From contig CAYSZR010000002.1 in assembly GCA_964435565.1 (NCBI GenBank), forward strand, positions 1 through 64,000: 64,000 bases of DNA. Direction: 5' to 3'. Made by a program: the position numbers and the translations under genes. Of this stretch, positions 26,223 to 34,930 are shown in pieces. Below the pieces are notes generated by a model. That model was not told the origin of the DNA. It saw only the letters and a list, made by a program, of their open reading frames with translations, and did not search any database. Positions within the stretch are counted from its first letter, which is position 1; every line of letters begins with the position of its first letter. The stretch is from QAMH01 sp964435565. Lineage in GTDB: Bacteria; Actinomycetota; Coriobacteriia; Coriobacteriales; QAMH01.

Positions 26223-26322
26223 TTGTCTTTTACCGAATACCTTTCGCCCGTCGGGCAGAGGTGGATAAATGCGGTACAATCGTTTCGAGAGCTGGGCCTT
26301 GAGTGGAACAGGAACGCAGCAT

Positions 26323-27702
26323 ATGGATAAACATGAAGTTCCCACTGTCATAGGCACAATCGACCATCTGTCGCACCCGGGCTTTTCTTTCGCCGTAAGC
26401 GACGCCGATGAAGCGTGCTCGTCAAACGATGCCGCCATCGGCCTTTTCAACGCTCTTGCAGAGCAGGTTAACCTTTTCCCCGGCGGGCTTGTCCGCTATG
26501 ACGCAGATGAGAAAAGTGGCTATCACGTGACCATGGTGAGCCAGTCTTTTCTTGATATGCTCGGGTTCGAGTCGGTGGATGACTTCGCCCGGAAATTCGA
26601 TTGCAGATATGATCGAATCGTCTTTGGGGATGATCGTGAGCGTACCTTAGAGCTTATACGGTCGGAAAACCCGATCAGGACGACTGACTTCAATCTATAT
26701 CGCCTTATCAAGGCAGACGGCAGCCCGCTGTGGGTTTATGGCCGGGGTGGGGTCGTTGACGATGGCACTGGCCATAAGTCGGTCTATGTCATCTTGCTCG
26801 ATGCGCAGGAATTTATGGAAGAACAGGCGGTCTTGCGTTGGCAGAAAACCAAGCTCGATCTGCTCGAGGGCATTCCTGGAATCGTCTCGTTTGACTATGA
26901 CCCCGCAACTGATGTTTTTACCGCTTCGTTTTCAAATCGCGAAGGCGAGACGGTGCGCCATAGCTACGAGCATTTCGTCGAGGATGCGGGCGAAAAAGAA
27001 TGGATCGCCAAGGAAAGCCTGGGCGAATTCGCAAATGTGAGCAGCTTGGTTTTGGGCGAAAGCGCCATGAGCGAATTCGAAGTGCGAATCAACGTCGGTG
27101 ATATGGGCTTTGACTGGTACCAGGCAGCCTGCAAGAGCGTCACTGACAACAATGACAAGGTGTACCGCGTCGTTGGACGCGCGATTAACATCGAGCATTA
27201 CAAGCAGCAGGTCAGCAAATGGCAAGAACGCGCCCGGCACGATTCGCTTACGGGCGTTGCGAACCACGGTTGGCTTATCGAGAGCATGCGCAGGGAACTT
27301 ACGCGCAACGGTTCTGGCACGCTGATCATGATAGACATCGATGATTTCAAGGGCGTGAACGACGCATGCGGTCATCTTAAAGGCGACGACGTACTGCGCA
27401 GCGTGGCTATGGCGCTTCTGGATGCGTTTCGTGCGACAGACATCATTGGGCGCTATGGTGGCGATGAGTTCGCGGTTTTCCTTCCGTGCGTGACGGACAG
27501 AGAACTCGCCAGAAGGCGCGCGAAAGACATCATGAAGAGGATCAGCCTGCTGGGCGATGACTTTGGGATCGATATCACTGCGAGCGTCGGCGTAAAAATC
27601 GTCGATGGCGGCGATTGCACTCCCGAGCAATTCATCAAGGAAGCTGATACTGCGCTCTATAAATCCAAGCGCAATGGCAAAGATAGGTGCACGTTCGCCT
27701 AG
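26323..27702 (+). CDS. PAS-GGDEF diguanylate cyclase
   Basis: A 459-residue cytoplasmic protein. Residues about 45-165 look like a PAS domain (FLDMLGFESVDDFARKF) and 170-290 like a second one; the C-terminal GGDEF domain starts near 300 with DSLTGVANHGWL and has an intact GGDEF at 379-383, so c-di-GMP synthesis is expected. ATG 26323 is preferred because a GCGGTACAAT -10-like element at 26271-26280 overlaps the upstream frame opened at 26269. It lies immediately after the pilus cluster and may supply c-di-GMP for the MshEN domain of PilB (inference). Confidence 0.85.
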   Translation: MDKHEVPTVIGTIDHLSHPGFSFAVSDADEACSSNDAAIGLFNALAEQVNLFPGGLVRYDADEKSGYHVTMVSQSFLDMLGFESVDDFARKFDCRYDRIVFGDDRERTLELIRSENPIRTTDFNLYRLIKADGSPLWVYGRGGVVDDGTGHKSVYVILLDAQEFMEEQAVLRWQKTKLDLLEGIPGIVSFDYDPATDVFTASFSNREGETVRHSYEHFVEDAGEKEWIAKESLGEFANVSSLVLGESAMSEFEVRINVGDMGFDWYQAACKSVTDNNDKVYRVVGRAINIEHYKQQVSKWQERARHDSLTGVANHGWLIESMRRELTRNGSGTLIMIDIDDFKGVNDACGHLKGDDVLRSVAMALLDAFRATDIIGRYGGDEFAVFLPCVTDRELARRRAKDIMKRISLLGDDFGIDITASVGVKIVDGGDCTPEQFIKEADTALYKSKRNGKDRCTFA

Positions 27703-27805
27703 TCCTGCTGCCGTTTTGCCGCGAATGCCGTATAATGCCTTCACGTTTGCGTCAGTAACTATTGCACTGCAGTAGGGCACTCGTCTTGCCCTTGTTGGAG
27801 GTATT

Positions 27806-28657
27806 TTGGAATTCTTATCGAGCCTTATCGAGCCGCTTACCACGGTAAACGGTTGGATTGAGGTCGTTATCCTGATGTTCCTCGAGCTTGCGCTCGGCAT
27901 CGACAATCTTGTATTCATCGCAATCACCGCAGACCGTCTGCCTGCAGATAAGCAGCATATCGGCCGCAGGCTTGGATTGGCAGCGGCCATGATCATGCGC
28001 TGCATCCTGCTGTGCTGCGTGGTCTGGATCATGTCCATCAACGTTGTCGTGTTCAGCCTGCCCTTTGGCATCGAGGGCGGACACACCGATCTGAACGTGC
28101 GCGACATGGTGTTTCTGTTGGGTGGCATCTACCTTGTATACAAGGGCATCACCGAACTCTACGAAGTCTTCGAGGCTGCTGGTTCCGCACCTGCAAAAGA
28201 GGGTATCGCTCCGCCGCCACGCCGCACCATCGGGCTTGCTCAGGCGGTGTCCACCATCATGGTCATGGATATCGTGTTCTCGCTCGATTCGGTAATCACC
28301 GCCGCGGGGCTTTCGGGTCAGATCCTTATCATGGTCATTGCCGTGATAGGGGCGGTTACGCTCATGATCATCTTCGCCGATCCTATCAGCGACTTCATCA
28401 ACCGCAATTTCGAGATCAAGATCGTGGCGCTCTCGTTCATCATTCTTGTTGGCTTCGAGCTTCTGCTCGAAGCGTTTCACATCGACTATATCGCCGGTGC
28501 GCCCATGGCGACGCTGCTTTACGGGATGATGCTGTTTGGCTTCATCGTCTCGCTGCTCACGATGTTGCAGCGACATATTCGTGAAAGGGCGGTCAAGGCT
28601 CTGGAAAGCGCATCTGCAGAAGACGAAAAGGCGGGAAAGGATACGTCCGTTGAGTAG
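27806..28657 (+). CDS. TerC-family integral membrane protein
   Basis: A 283-residue TerC-family protein with about seven membrane helices. Paired acidic motifs ELALGIDNLVFIAI near residue 28 and DIVFSLDSVITAAG near 155 are the family signature and probably bind a metal cation; relatives export manganese or are linked to metallation of secreted proteins. The start is TTG with GGAGG nine bases upstream. A TATAAT at 27731-27736 is the likely -10. The leader does not resemble the yybP-ykoY manganese riboswitch. Its end overlaps the RNase D start. Confidence 0.88.
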   Translation: MEFLSSLIEPLTTVNGWIEVVILMFLELALGIDNLVFIAITADRLPADKQHIGRRLGLAAAMIMRCILLCCVVWIMSINVVVFSLPFGIEGGHTDLNVRDMVFLLGGIYLVYKGITELYEVFEAAGSAPAKEGIAPPPRRTIGLAQAVSTIMVMDIVFSLDSVITAAGLSGQILIMVIAVIGAVTLMIIFADPISDFINRNFEIKIVALSFIILVGFELLLEAFHIDYIAGAPMATLLYGMMLFGFIVSLLTMLQRHIRERAVKALESASAEDEKAGKDTSVE

Positions 28658-29798
28658 CTTTATCACGACAGACGCCGAGCTCGAGACGCTCGCGGCACAG
28701 CTTGAGGGATCCAAACTGCTTGCTATCGATACGGAGTTCATGCGCGAGAAGACGTATTTCGCCAAGCTTTGTCTGCTGCAGATCAATAACGGCACGGTTT
28801 CGGCTTTGATCGACCCGCTTTCCGTTAGCGACCTTTCGCCGCTCGTTCCCGTCCTCACCGATAAGAATTGCGTGAAGGTCTTTCATGCGGGGACGCAGGA
28901 CATTGACATTCTGTATCACGAAACGGGCGTGACGCCGTTTCCGATCTTCGATACGCAGATAGCCGCGTCGCTGTTGGGATATCCGCTGCAGGTGGGCTAT
29001 GGCCCGCTCGTTCGATCGGTATGCAACGTCAAGCTTGCAAAGGCGGATAGCTATACCGATTGGTCGCGCCGCCCGCTTACCAACAATCAGGTCAAATATG
29101 CGCTCGAAGACGTCGTCTATCTGCCGCAGATGTATGAATGGCTGCAGGCTGAATTGGAACGCAAGGGCCGGTTGACTTGGTGTGAGAGGGATTTTGCAGA
29201 GCTTGCAAATCCCAAAAGCTATGAAAACGACCCGCGTGAGATGTGGCAGCGCGTGAAGCGCGCCTCTTCCCTTTCCCGAGGACAGCTTGCAATTGCGCGC
29301 GAGATTGCCGCATGGCGTGAAACCGAGGCGATTCGCCGCGACTTGCCGCGCAAGTGGGTGCTCGCCGACGAGGCAGTTGTCGAGATCGCGCGTAAGGCTC
29401 CCAAGACGCGCGAGCGTCTGCTCGAGGTGCGCGGACTTTCCAATAGGCTTTCCAGTCGGGACGTGAACCAGATTCTCGAGGCCGTGCGCAAGGGCAAGGA
29501 GCTGCCGCAGGGTCAGTGGCCCAAGCTTACGCGCAGCCCCAAAGGCGAGGTCGAGGCAGAAGGCAGCGTCGAGCTGCTCTCTTCGCTGCTTGAGGTGCGC
29601 GCCGAAGAAAACGATGTCGCGGCTCCTCTGATTGCGACGCATTCCGACCTTTCGAAGCTCGTGCGCGGGCATCGCGAAGGGTTGCCGCTTCTCGAGGGCT
29701 GGCGTTACGAGATCGTGGGCCGTGAGCTTGTCGAGCTGCTTGAAGGGCGCCTTGCGCTCTATCTGGAAAAGGGCGCCATCAAGGTCTCTGCGCGCTAA
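28650..29798 (+). CDS. rnd: Ribonuclease D
   Basis: A 382-residue 3'-5' exoribonuclease for tRNA and small RNA maturation. The DEDD exonuclease core has AIDTEF, then FHAGTQDIDIL, then the third motif DVVYLPQMY with the Tyr of the DEDDy subtype. An HRDC domain lies near 205-285 (PRKWVLADEAVVEIARKAP), followed by a C-terminal extension. TTG 28650 overlaps the end of terC by eight bases and follows GGGAAAGG; the frame open to 28536 lies inside terC. Confidence 0.9.
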   Translation: MSSFITTDAELETLAAQLEGSKLLAIDTEFMREKTYFAKLCLLQINNGTVSALIDPLSVSDLSPLVPVLTDKNCVKVFHAGTQDIDILYHETGVTPFPIFDTQIAASLLGYPLQVGYGPLVRSVCNVKLAKADSYTDWSRRPLTNNQVKYALEDVVYLPQMYEWLQAELERKGRLTWCERDFAELANPKSYENDPREMWQRVKRASSLSRGQLAIAREIAAWRETEAIRRDLPRKWVLADEAVVEIARKAPKTRERLLEVRGLSNRLSSRDVNQILEAVRKGKELPQGQWPKLTRSPKGEVEAEGSVELLSSLLEVRAEENDVAAPLIATHSDLSKLVRGHREGLPLLEGWRYEIVGRELVELLEGRLALYLEKGAIKVSAR

Positions 29799-30017
29799 AC
29801 CGTCCGCACCCAAAGCCATTTGCATTTAAGGGTTGCATTTAAGGGTAGCCTTTGATTGTAAAAACGGTTGTACGCAATTAAATTTACATTTAAAGGTACA
29901 TTTAAAGGTAGCCTTTGATTGTAAAACCGGGTGCTTATTTAACGGTTACCTTACTGGCATTTTTTCGCAGGTGCTTCGCTGTTATGATAGGAACTCAAAA
30001 CGACACCGGAGGTGCAT
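29799..30017. other. Repeat-bearing gap between rnd and the zinc peptidase
   Basis: No gene is supported. The gap carries two tandem copies of the palindromic hairpin repeat (29819-29926), followed by an A+T-rich stretch in which GCTGTTATGATAGG (29978-29991) could hold the -10 element of the downstream peptidase gene. Confidence 0.5.
29819..29926. repeat. Palindromic hairpin repeat, tandem copies 2 and 3
   Basis: Two units 64 bases apart, 29819-29864 and 29883-29926, each ending TAGCCTTTGATTGTAAAA. In the second, TTTACATTTAAAGG and CCTTTGATTGTAAA would pair at 13 of 14 positions round loop TAG. In both units the left arm is partly duplicated (for example TTTAAAGGTACATTTAAAGG), so the sequence offers two registers for folding. 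Confidence 0.72.
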
Positions 30018-30716
30018 ATGTCCTACTGGATTCTCATTATCACGACAATGGTGCTGGGCTTTGCCGCTCAGGCGTACATCAATTCCTCATATCGCAAATT
30101 TTCATCCGTCCCCAATGACGTGGGAATGACAGGCGCGCAGATTGCACGCAGCATGCTCGATGCGAACGGTCTGAACGACGTTGCGGTGCAGGGGGTTTCC
30201 GGCACGCTGAGCGATCATTATGACCCGCGCTCGCGCGTCGTGCGCCTTTCGGAGGGCGTCTATGGCGAGACGTCGGTGTCTGCCATGGCGATTGCCTGCC
30301 ACGAATGCGGGCATGCAGTGCAACACGCTCGCGGCTATGTGCCCATGAAGGTGCGCACCGCTCTGGTTCCCGTCGCGAATTTCGGCTCGAGCGCCTGGCT
30401 CATCTTGCTGTTCATCGGAATTTTTCTGAACATGATGTCCCTGGTATGGGCGGGCATCATTCTCTATGCGTTTGCCGTCTTGTTCCATGTCGTGACGTTA
30501 CCCGTCGAGCTCAATGCCTCGCATCGTGGGCTCGCCTTCATCACGGGAGACGGCTCGCCAAGCACGGTGAACACGGCAGGCGTGCTGGCGGTTCCCGGCA
30601 ACAGGTCCGCTAGCGGCGCAAAGACGGTGCTGACGGCAGCGGCGCTTACCTACGTGGTCGGAGCGCTCACGAGTATCATGCAGCTGCTCTATTTCATCGG
30701 CATGGTTCGCGAATAA
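30018..30716 (+). CDS. YugP-like membrane zinc metallopeptidase
   Basis: A 232-residue membrane protein of the putative neutral zinc metallopeptidase family (B. subtilis YugP). One N-terminal helix (residues 4-20) is followed by a catalytic segment with HECGH at 95-99, and then by membrane helices near 115-135, 140-160 and 200-225. A second metal ligand may lie in the ELNASHRGL segment. ATG 30018 follows GGAGGTGCAT; GTG 30012 is too close to the ribosome site. The natural substrate is unknown. Confidence 0.85.
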   Translation: MSYWILIITTMVLGFAAQAYINSSYRKFSSVPNDVGMTGAQIARSMLDANGLNDVAVQGVSGTLSDHYDPRSRVVRLSEGVYGETSVSAMAIACHECGHAVQHARGYVPMKVRTALVPVANFGSSAWLILLFIGIFLNMMSLVWAGIILYAFAVLFHVVTLPVELNASHRGLAFITGDGSPSTVNTAGVLAVPGNRSASGAKTVLTAAALTYVVGALTSIMQLLYFIGMVRE

Positions 30717-30796
30717 CCGGCAGACGTCATGTCCGGTTTTGAAAATCATGTCACAGAGAGCGTGTACCCTTTCAGTGTCAGAGAAAGAGGTGATGC

Positions 30797-32152
30797 ATGG
30801 AAGATTCTGAGGAAAAGCAGGCGTTCACGGTAACTCAAGCCATGAACGCTGCGAAACGCGGCCTTGAGAAGATTCGTCTTACGGTTATTGGAGAAGTCTC
30901 CGAATTCAACGACAAGTCGGGCTATAAGGCTGCGTACTTCACGGTGCGTGACGATGAGTGCTCCATGCCATGTCTGATGTGGCGCGATCGTTATCGTGCA
31001 AGCGGTGTGGAACTGCACGCGGGCATGCTCGTCGAGCTCACCGGCAATTTCTCATGCTATCCGGCAAAAGGCCGCATGCAGTTCTCGGTTTCATCTTTGC
31101 AGCTTGCGGGGGAGGGCAAACTGCGCATGCAGGTTGCCTTGCTTGCGCGCAAACTGCAGGCAGAAGGGCTTATGGATCCGGACCGCAAGCGCCGTATCCC
31201 GGCACTGCCGCTTCGCATAGCCGTCGTAACGTCTCCACGGGGCAAAGCCGTGCACGATGTTTTACGCACGCTGCGTCGACGCTATCCGTTAGGAGAGCTC
31301 TTCATCTGTGGCGTCCCCGTTGAAGGCGCTGATGCGCCGGCGCATATCGCTGCGGGTCTCGAGGCGGCCTGCGCAGCAGACCCTGCTCCCGATGTGATTT
31401 TGCTCGTGCGCGGCGGCGGGTCGTATGAAGATCTGATGCCGTTCAATGACGAACATCTTGCCCGTGCCGTTGCCGCCTGTCCTATTCCTGTGGTCACGGG
31501 TATCGGTCACGAGCCGGATAACTCGATTTGCGATATGGTTGCCGATTATCGCTGTTCAACGCCTACGGCTGCGGCAGAGGCCATCGCCCCTTCGGTTGCC
31601 GAGCTTGCGGGTAAGTTGAATAACGCCAGGTCTGCTCTGGGTACGGCGCTTGCCAGTTATTTGCAGACGCAGCAATCGCAGATCATGCGTCTGTCTGACC
31701 GCCCGCTTTGGCATGATGCGCAGTATCTGACGGGGTCATATCTGCAATCGCTCGATATCATGGGCGAACGTCTGACGCGTGCCATTCCCGATGCGATCGG
31801 CGCCGACGCCCATGCACTCGATCTTTTGCATGAACGCCTACGCCTCGCGCTTCCCAGGCTCGTCACCACGCAGGCGCATAGGCTCGAAGTTGAAAAGGAA
31901 CGCTTCGCGCACCTGGGCCCGCAGGTCACCATGGGTTATAGCAGAGAGGTCGCGCTCGGGGCCGCCAAGCTCGATGCGCTCTCTCCGCTCAAGACCCTTA
32001 GCCGCGGTTATTCAATAACCTATGCGCAAGATGGCCATACGGTTATAGACACTGTCGAACAAGTCGCGCAAGGCGACTGCATCCATGTGCAAGTGCATGA
32101 CGGAAAGATCGCCTGTAGCGTCAACGAAGTGGAAAGAGGAAACAATGGCTGA
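30797..32152 (+). CDS. xseA: Exodeoxyribonuclease VII large subunit
   Basis: A 451-residue catalytic subunit of exonuclease VII, which degrades single-stranded DNA from both ends. The N-terminal OB fold spans about residues 10-110 (IGEVSEFNDKSGYKAAYFTV), then the catalytic domain with AVVTSPRGKAVHDVL, LVRGGGSYEDLMPFN and GIGHEPDNSI. A long helical region follows. A possible -35 TTGAAA lies at 30739. xseB overlaps the end by eight bases, securing subunit balance. Confidence 0.95.
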   Translation: MEDSEEKQAFTVTQAMNAAKRGLEKIRLTVIGEVSEFNDKSGYKAAYFTVRDDECSMPCLMWRDRYRASGVELHAGMLVELTGNFSCYPAKGRMQFSVSSLQLAGEGKLRMQVALLARKLQAEGLMDPDRKRRIPALPLRIAVVTSPRGKAVHDVLRTLRRRYPLGELFICGVPVEGADAPAHIAAGLEAACAADPAPDVILLVRGGGSYEDLMPFNDEHLARAVAACPIPVVTGIGHEPDNSICDMVADYRCSTPTAAAEAIAPSVAELAGKLNNARSALGTALASYLQTQQSQIMRLSDRPLWHDAQYLTGSYLQSLDIMGERLTRAIPDAIGADAHALDLLHERLRLALPRLVTTQAHRLEVEKERFAHLGPQVTMGYSREVALGAAKLDALSPLKTLSRGYSITYAQDGHTVIDTVEQVAQGDCIHVQVHDGKIACSVNEVERGNNG

Positions 32153-32402
32153 AGAGCAAACGCAGGATCGTCCCATCGAGGACCTGAGCTTCAAAGAGGG
32201 CTTAGTTGAACTTGACAGCATCGTTCGTGCGCTCGAGAGCAACCAGCTTGAACTCGAACAGAGCATCCAGAGTTACGAGCGTGGTGTCGTCTTGCTTGGA
32301 GCGCTTCAAAAGCGCCTGAACGACGCCCAGCAAAAGGTCACCGTCCTTATGGGAGAGCTTGAACCTGAAAGTGACGATAGCGTCGATACGACTTTGAGCT
32401 AG
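32145..32402 (+). CDS. xseB: Exodeoxyribonuclease VII small subunit
   Basis: An 85-residue helical subunit with the family core LSFKEGLVELDSIVRALESN and the ELEQSIQSYERGVVLL helix. It binds the XseA C-terminal helices in many copies. ATG 32145 overlaps the xseA stop by eight bases with GAAAGAGGAA upstream. An acidic tail follows residue 70. The frame open to 32085 is inside xseA and is not the start. Confidence 0.93.
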   Translation: MAEEQTQDRPIEDLSFKEGLVELDSIVRALESNQLELEQSIQSYERGVVLLGALQKRLNDAQQKVTVLMGELEPESDDSVDTTLS

Positions 32403-32520
32403 GACACGCCCCCTCATTTGCGAAAACATGCCGCTTACGACTTGGAGCATGTACTCTATTATGTTGACGTGCGAAAATATCAAAATGCATTCGCCAGGGT
32501 GATAGAGGGAGCAACAGTCA

Positions 32521-33726
32521 ATGTACGTACTTGTGGTAAATGCGGGTAGCTCGTCGCTCAAGTACCAAGTTATCGACTCTGATACCGAGGAGCTCATAAC
32601 GCGCGGCCTTTGCGAGAAGGTCGGTTATTCCGATGCGTTTGTTCAGCACTGGAACAAGAACGACAAGCGCGTTTTCGAAGAGCCGATGGAAGATCATCTT
32701 TCCGCTGTGAAGATGGTGCTGGAAGTCCTCGTTCAAGATCCCGACTCTGGTGTCGATAGTCTTGATCAGATTGGCGCGGTGGGACATCGAATCGTCCATG
32801 GCGGCGAAAAATTCAGCGAATCCGTTTTGGTCGACGATCAGGTAATCGCTGATATCGAGCTTTGCTCCGAATTGGCGCCTCTGCACAATCCTCCCGCAGT
32901 CGAGTGCATTCGCGCATGTCGCGCGATTATGCCCAATATTCCGCACGTCTGTGTTTTCGATACCGCGTTTCATCAGACGATGGCCCCGCGCGTGTATATG
33001 TACCCACTGCCCTATGAGTTCTATGAGCATTACGGTATTCGCAGGTACGGCGCTCACGGCACCTCGCATCGCTATCTTGCCCAGCGCACGGCAGAGATAC
33101 TGGACAGAAATGTCGATGATCTCAAGCTGATCACCTGCCATCTGGGTGGCGGCTGTTCGATTACGGCTATCGATCACGGCATGTCCGTCGACACCTCTAT
33201 GGGATTCACTCCGCTTGGCGGCGTCATGATGGGCACACGCTGCGGAGATATCGATCCTTCAATCGTCACGTACTTGATGGGCCAGGAAGGCTATACCCCG
33301 GGCGAGATTACCGACGTTATGAATCGCGAATCCGGCTTGTATGGCATCAGCGGTCTTTCCGCCGATATGCGCGATATCGATGCGGCGACTAAAGCCGGTC
33401 ACAAACGTGCCGCTCTTGCCTATGATATGTTCGCCGGATCTGCAAAGAAGATGATCGGTGCCTACATCGCCGAAATGGGCGGAGTCGATGCCATCGTGTT
33501 TTCCGGGGGCGTGGGAGAGAATTCCGAGCGCATGCGCCGCATGGTTTTGGGCGGTATGGAATCGCTGGGAATCATCCTCGATTACGTTGCCAACAAAGTT
33601 GCAGGTGAAGAGCGTATTATCAGCGACGAACGCTCCAAGATCAAGCTGCTTGTCGTGCCGACCAATGAAGAGATCATGATCTCTCGTGACGCAGCGCGCA
33701 TCGCGCACGAGAATGGCTTCGACTGA
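32521..33726 (+). CDS. ackA: Acetate kinase
   Basis: A 401-residue cytosolic kinase converting acetyl phosphate plus ADP to acetate plus ATP, the energy-yielding end of anaerobic fermentation. Family motifs are VLVVNAGSSSLKY at the start, GHRIVHGG, APLHNPP, FDTAFHQTM, and GTSHRYLAQR; the catalytic Arg/Asp region lies around FDTAFHQ. Length is standard. The start follows AGGGAGCAAC. pta is not adjacent, so the phosphotransacetylase gene lies elsewhere. Confidence 0.96.
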   Translation: MYVLVVNAGSSSLKYQVIDSDTEELITRGLCEKVGYSDAFVQHWNKNDKRVFEEPMEDHLSAVKMVLEVLVQDPDSGVDSLDQIGAVGHRIVHGGEKFSESVLVDDQVIADIELCSELAPLHNPPAVECIRACRAIMPNIPHVCVFDTAFHQTMAPRVYMYPLPYEFYEHYGIRRYGAHGTSHRYLAQRTAEILDRNVDDLKLITCHLGGGCSITAIDHGMSVDTSMGFTPLGGVMMGTRCGDIDPSIVTYLMGQEGYTPGEITDVMNRESGLYGISGLSADMRDIDAATKAGHKRAALAYDMFAGSAKKMIGAYIAEMGGVDAIVFSGGVGENSERMRRMVLGGMESLGIILDYVANKVAGEERIISDERSKIKLLVVPTNEEIMISRDAARIAHENGFD

Positions 33727-33764
33727 TACTTCCGGGCTTAGACAAACGAATATCTTTCTAAAAC

Positions 33765-33788
33765 TGCATAAAATAATTATTAAATGCA
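33765..33788 (+). promoter_or_regulatory. ARG-box-like operator before argC
   Basis: A very A+T-rich patch (33755-33830) contains TGCAT and ATGCA half-sites flanking AATAATTATT, the palindromic centre of the ArgR consensus. A further ATGCAT follows at 33795-33800. Since argR is in the operon, autoregulated arginine repression is expected. Exact ArgR contacts are inferred. Confidence 0.55.
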
Positions 33789-33886
33789 AAAAATATGCAT
33801 AAATCTAAAATAATATTGATTTATCTATAGAAGAGGTAGACAATGTCGTGCATATGCAATGTATATGTCACGAGATTGGAACGGAA

Positions 33887-34927
33887 ATGAAGAGAGCGGC
33901 TGTCGTTGGAGCGGCTGGCTATGCGGGTGTCGAGGCGGTACGCATCCTATTGGGGCATCCTGACTTCGAGCTTACGTGCATTACCTCTACAAGCGACGCG
34001 GGCGTGCCCATCGCAACGCTCTATCCGGCTCTCGACGGTATCTGCGACCTGGCCTTCGAGCCGCATGACGTAAAGGCCGTCGCCAAAAAAGCCGATGTCG
34101 CGTTTCTTGCTGTGCCACATACGGCATCGCTTGCCATGACACCTGCGCTCGTCGAAGCCGGCGTGCAGGTTATCGATCTTTCCGCCGACTATCGCATTGC
34201 CGATGCTGCGACGTACGAGCAATGGTACGGCGTTGAGCACACGAGCCCCGACCTGCTGGCAAAGGCCATTTATGGGTTGCCCGAAGTCGCACGCGACCAG
34301 CTTAAGGCGGGCACGCCGGTTGTTGCCTGCCCGGGATGCTACCCAACGGCGTCGGCACTTGCGGCGTTGCCTGCCATAGAGGGCGGCTTGAAAGGCGAGG
34401 GCTCCGTGATCGTCGCTGCGCTTTCAGGCGTTTCTGGTGCAGGTCGCAAGGCGACGGCAAAGACGCATTTCTGCAACGCGGGAGAATCTGTGGGCATGTA
34501 TGGCATGCCGCATCGGCATACTCCAGAAATTGCCCAGACGCTTTCGCGGGCGGCGAATGCCGATGTCGAGGTCATTTTTACCCCGCATCTGGTTCCGATG
34601 GTCCGTGGGCTTCTTTCTACCGTGTATATCCCGCTCAATGGCACGCCCACGCTCGAAGAGGTCCACGAGCTTTATGCCAAGCGCTATGCAGGCGAGCCGT
34701 TCGTGAGCGTGCGTCCGGCAGGTGATATGCCTCAGACCGCTTGGGTCGAAGGGTCTAATCGTGCGCAGGTCGGCATTTGCCTCGCGCCAGGCGGGCACAC
34801 CCTTATCGCCAGCTGTGCTATTGACAATCTGGTTAAAGGCGCTGCGGGTCAGGCGGTTCAGGCCGCTAATCTGGTATGCGGGTTTGAGGAAACAGCCGGT
34901 CTCGTTTCTAGTTGTCCGGTGGTATAG
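33887..34927 (+). CDS. argC: N-acetyl-gamma-glutamyl-phosphate reductase
   Basis: A 346-residue enzyme for the third arginine step, NADPH reduction of N-acetylglutamyl phosphate. The Rossmann motif AAVVGAAGYAGVEAVRIL starts at residue 3, and the catalytic Cys is in CPGCYPTASAL. FTPHLVPMVRGL is a conserved C-terminal motif. ATG 33887 is the first start that gives the family N-terminus, although its ribosome site is weak; the frame opens at 33848. First gene of argCJBDF-R-G. Confidence 0.95.
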   Translation: MKRAAVVGAAGYAGVEAVRILLGHPDFELTCITSTSDAGVPIATLYPALDGICDLAFEPHDVKAVAKKADVAFLAVPHTASLAMTPALVEAGVQVIDLSADYRIADAATYEQWYGVEHTSPDLLAKAIYGLPEVARDQLKAGTPVVACPGCYPTASALAALPAIEGGLKGEGSVIVAALSGVSGAGRKATAKTHFCNAGESVGMYGMPHRHTPEIAQTLSRAANADVEVIFTPHLVPMVRGLLSTVYIPLNGTPTLEEVHELYAKRYAGEPFVSVRPAGDMPQTAWVEGSNRAQVGICLAPGGHTLIASCAIDNLVKGAAGQAVQAANLVCGFEETAGLVSSCPVV

Positions 34928-34930
34928 ATC

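Noticed and set aside
27737..27805. yybP-ykoY manganese riboswitch before terC
   Set aside because: The leader is about 70 bases and lacks the conserved loops; only a small GGGCA/TGCCC hairpin is visible.
26932..28128. Long minus-strand open frames over the cyclase and terC (also to 28858)
   Set aside because: Antisense shadows; the plus-strand genes have intact GGDEF and TerC motifs.
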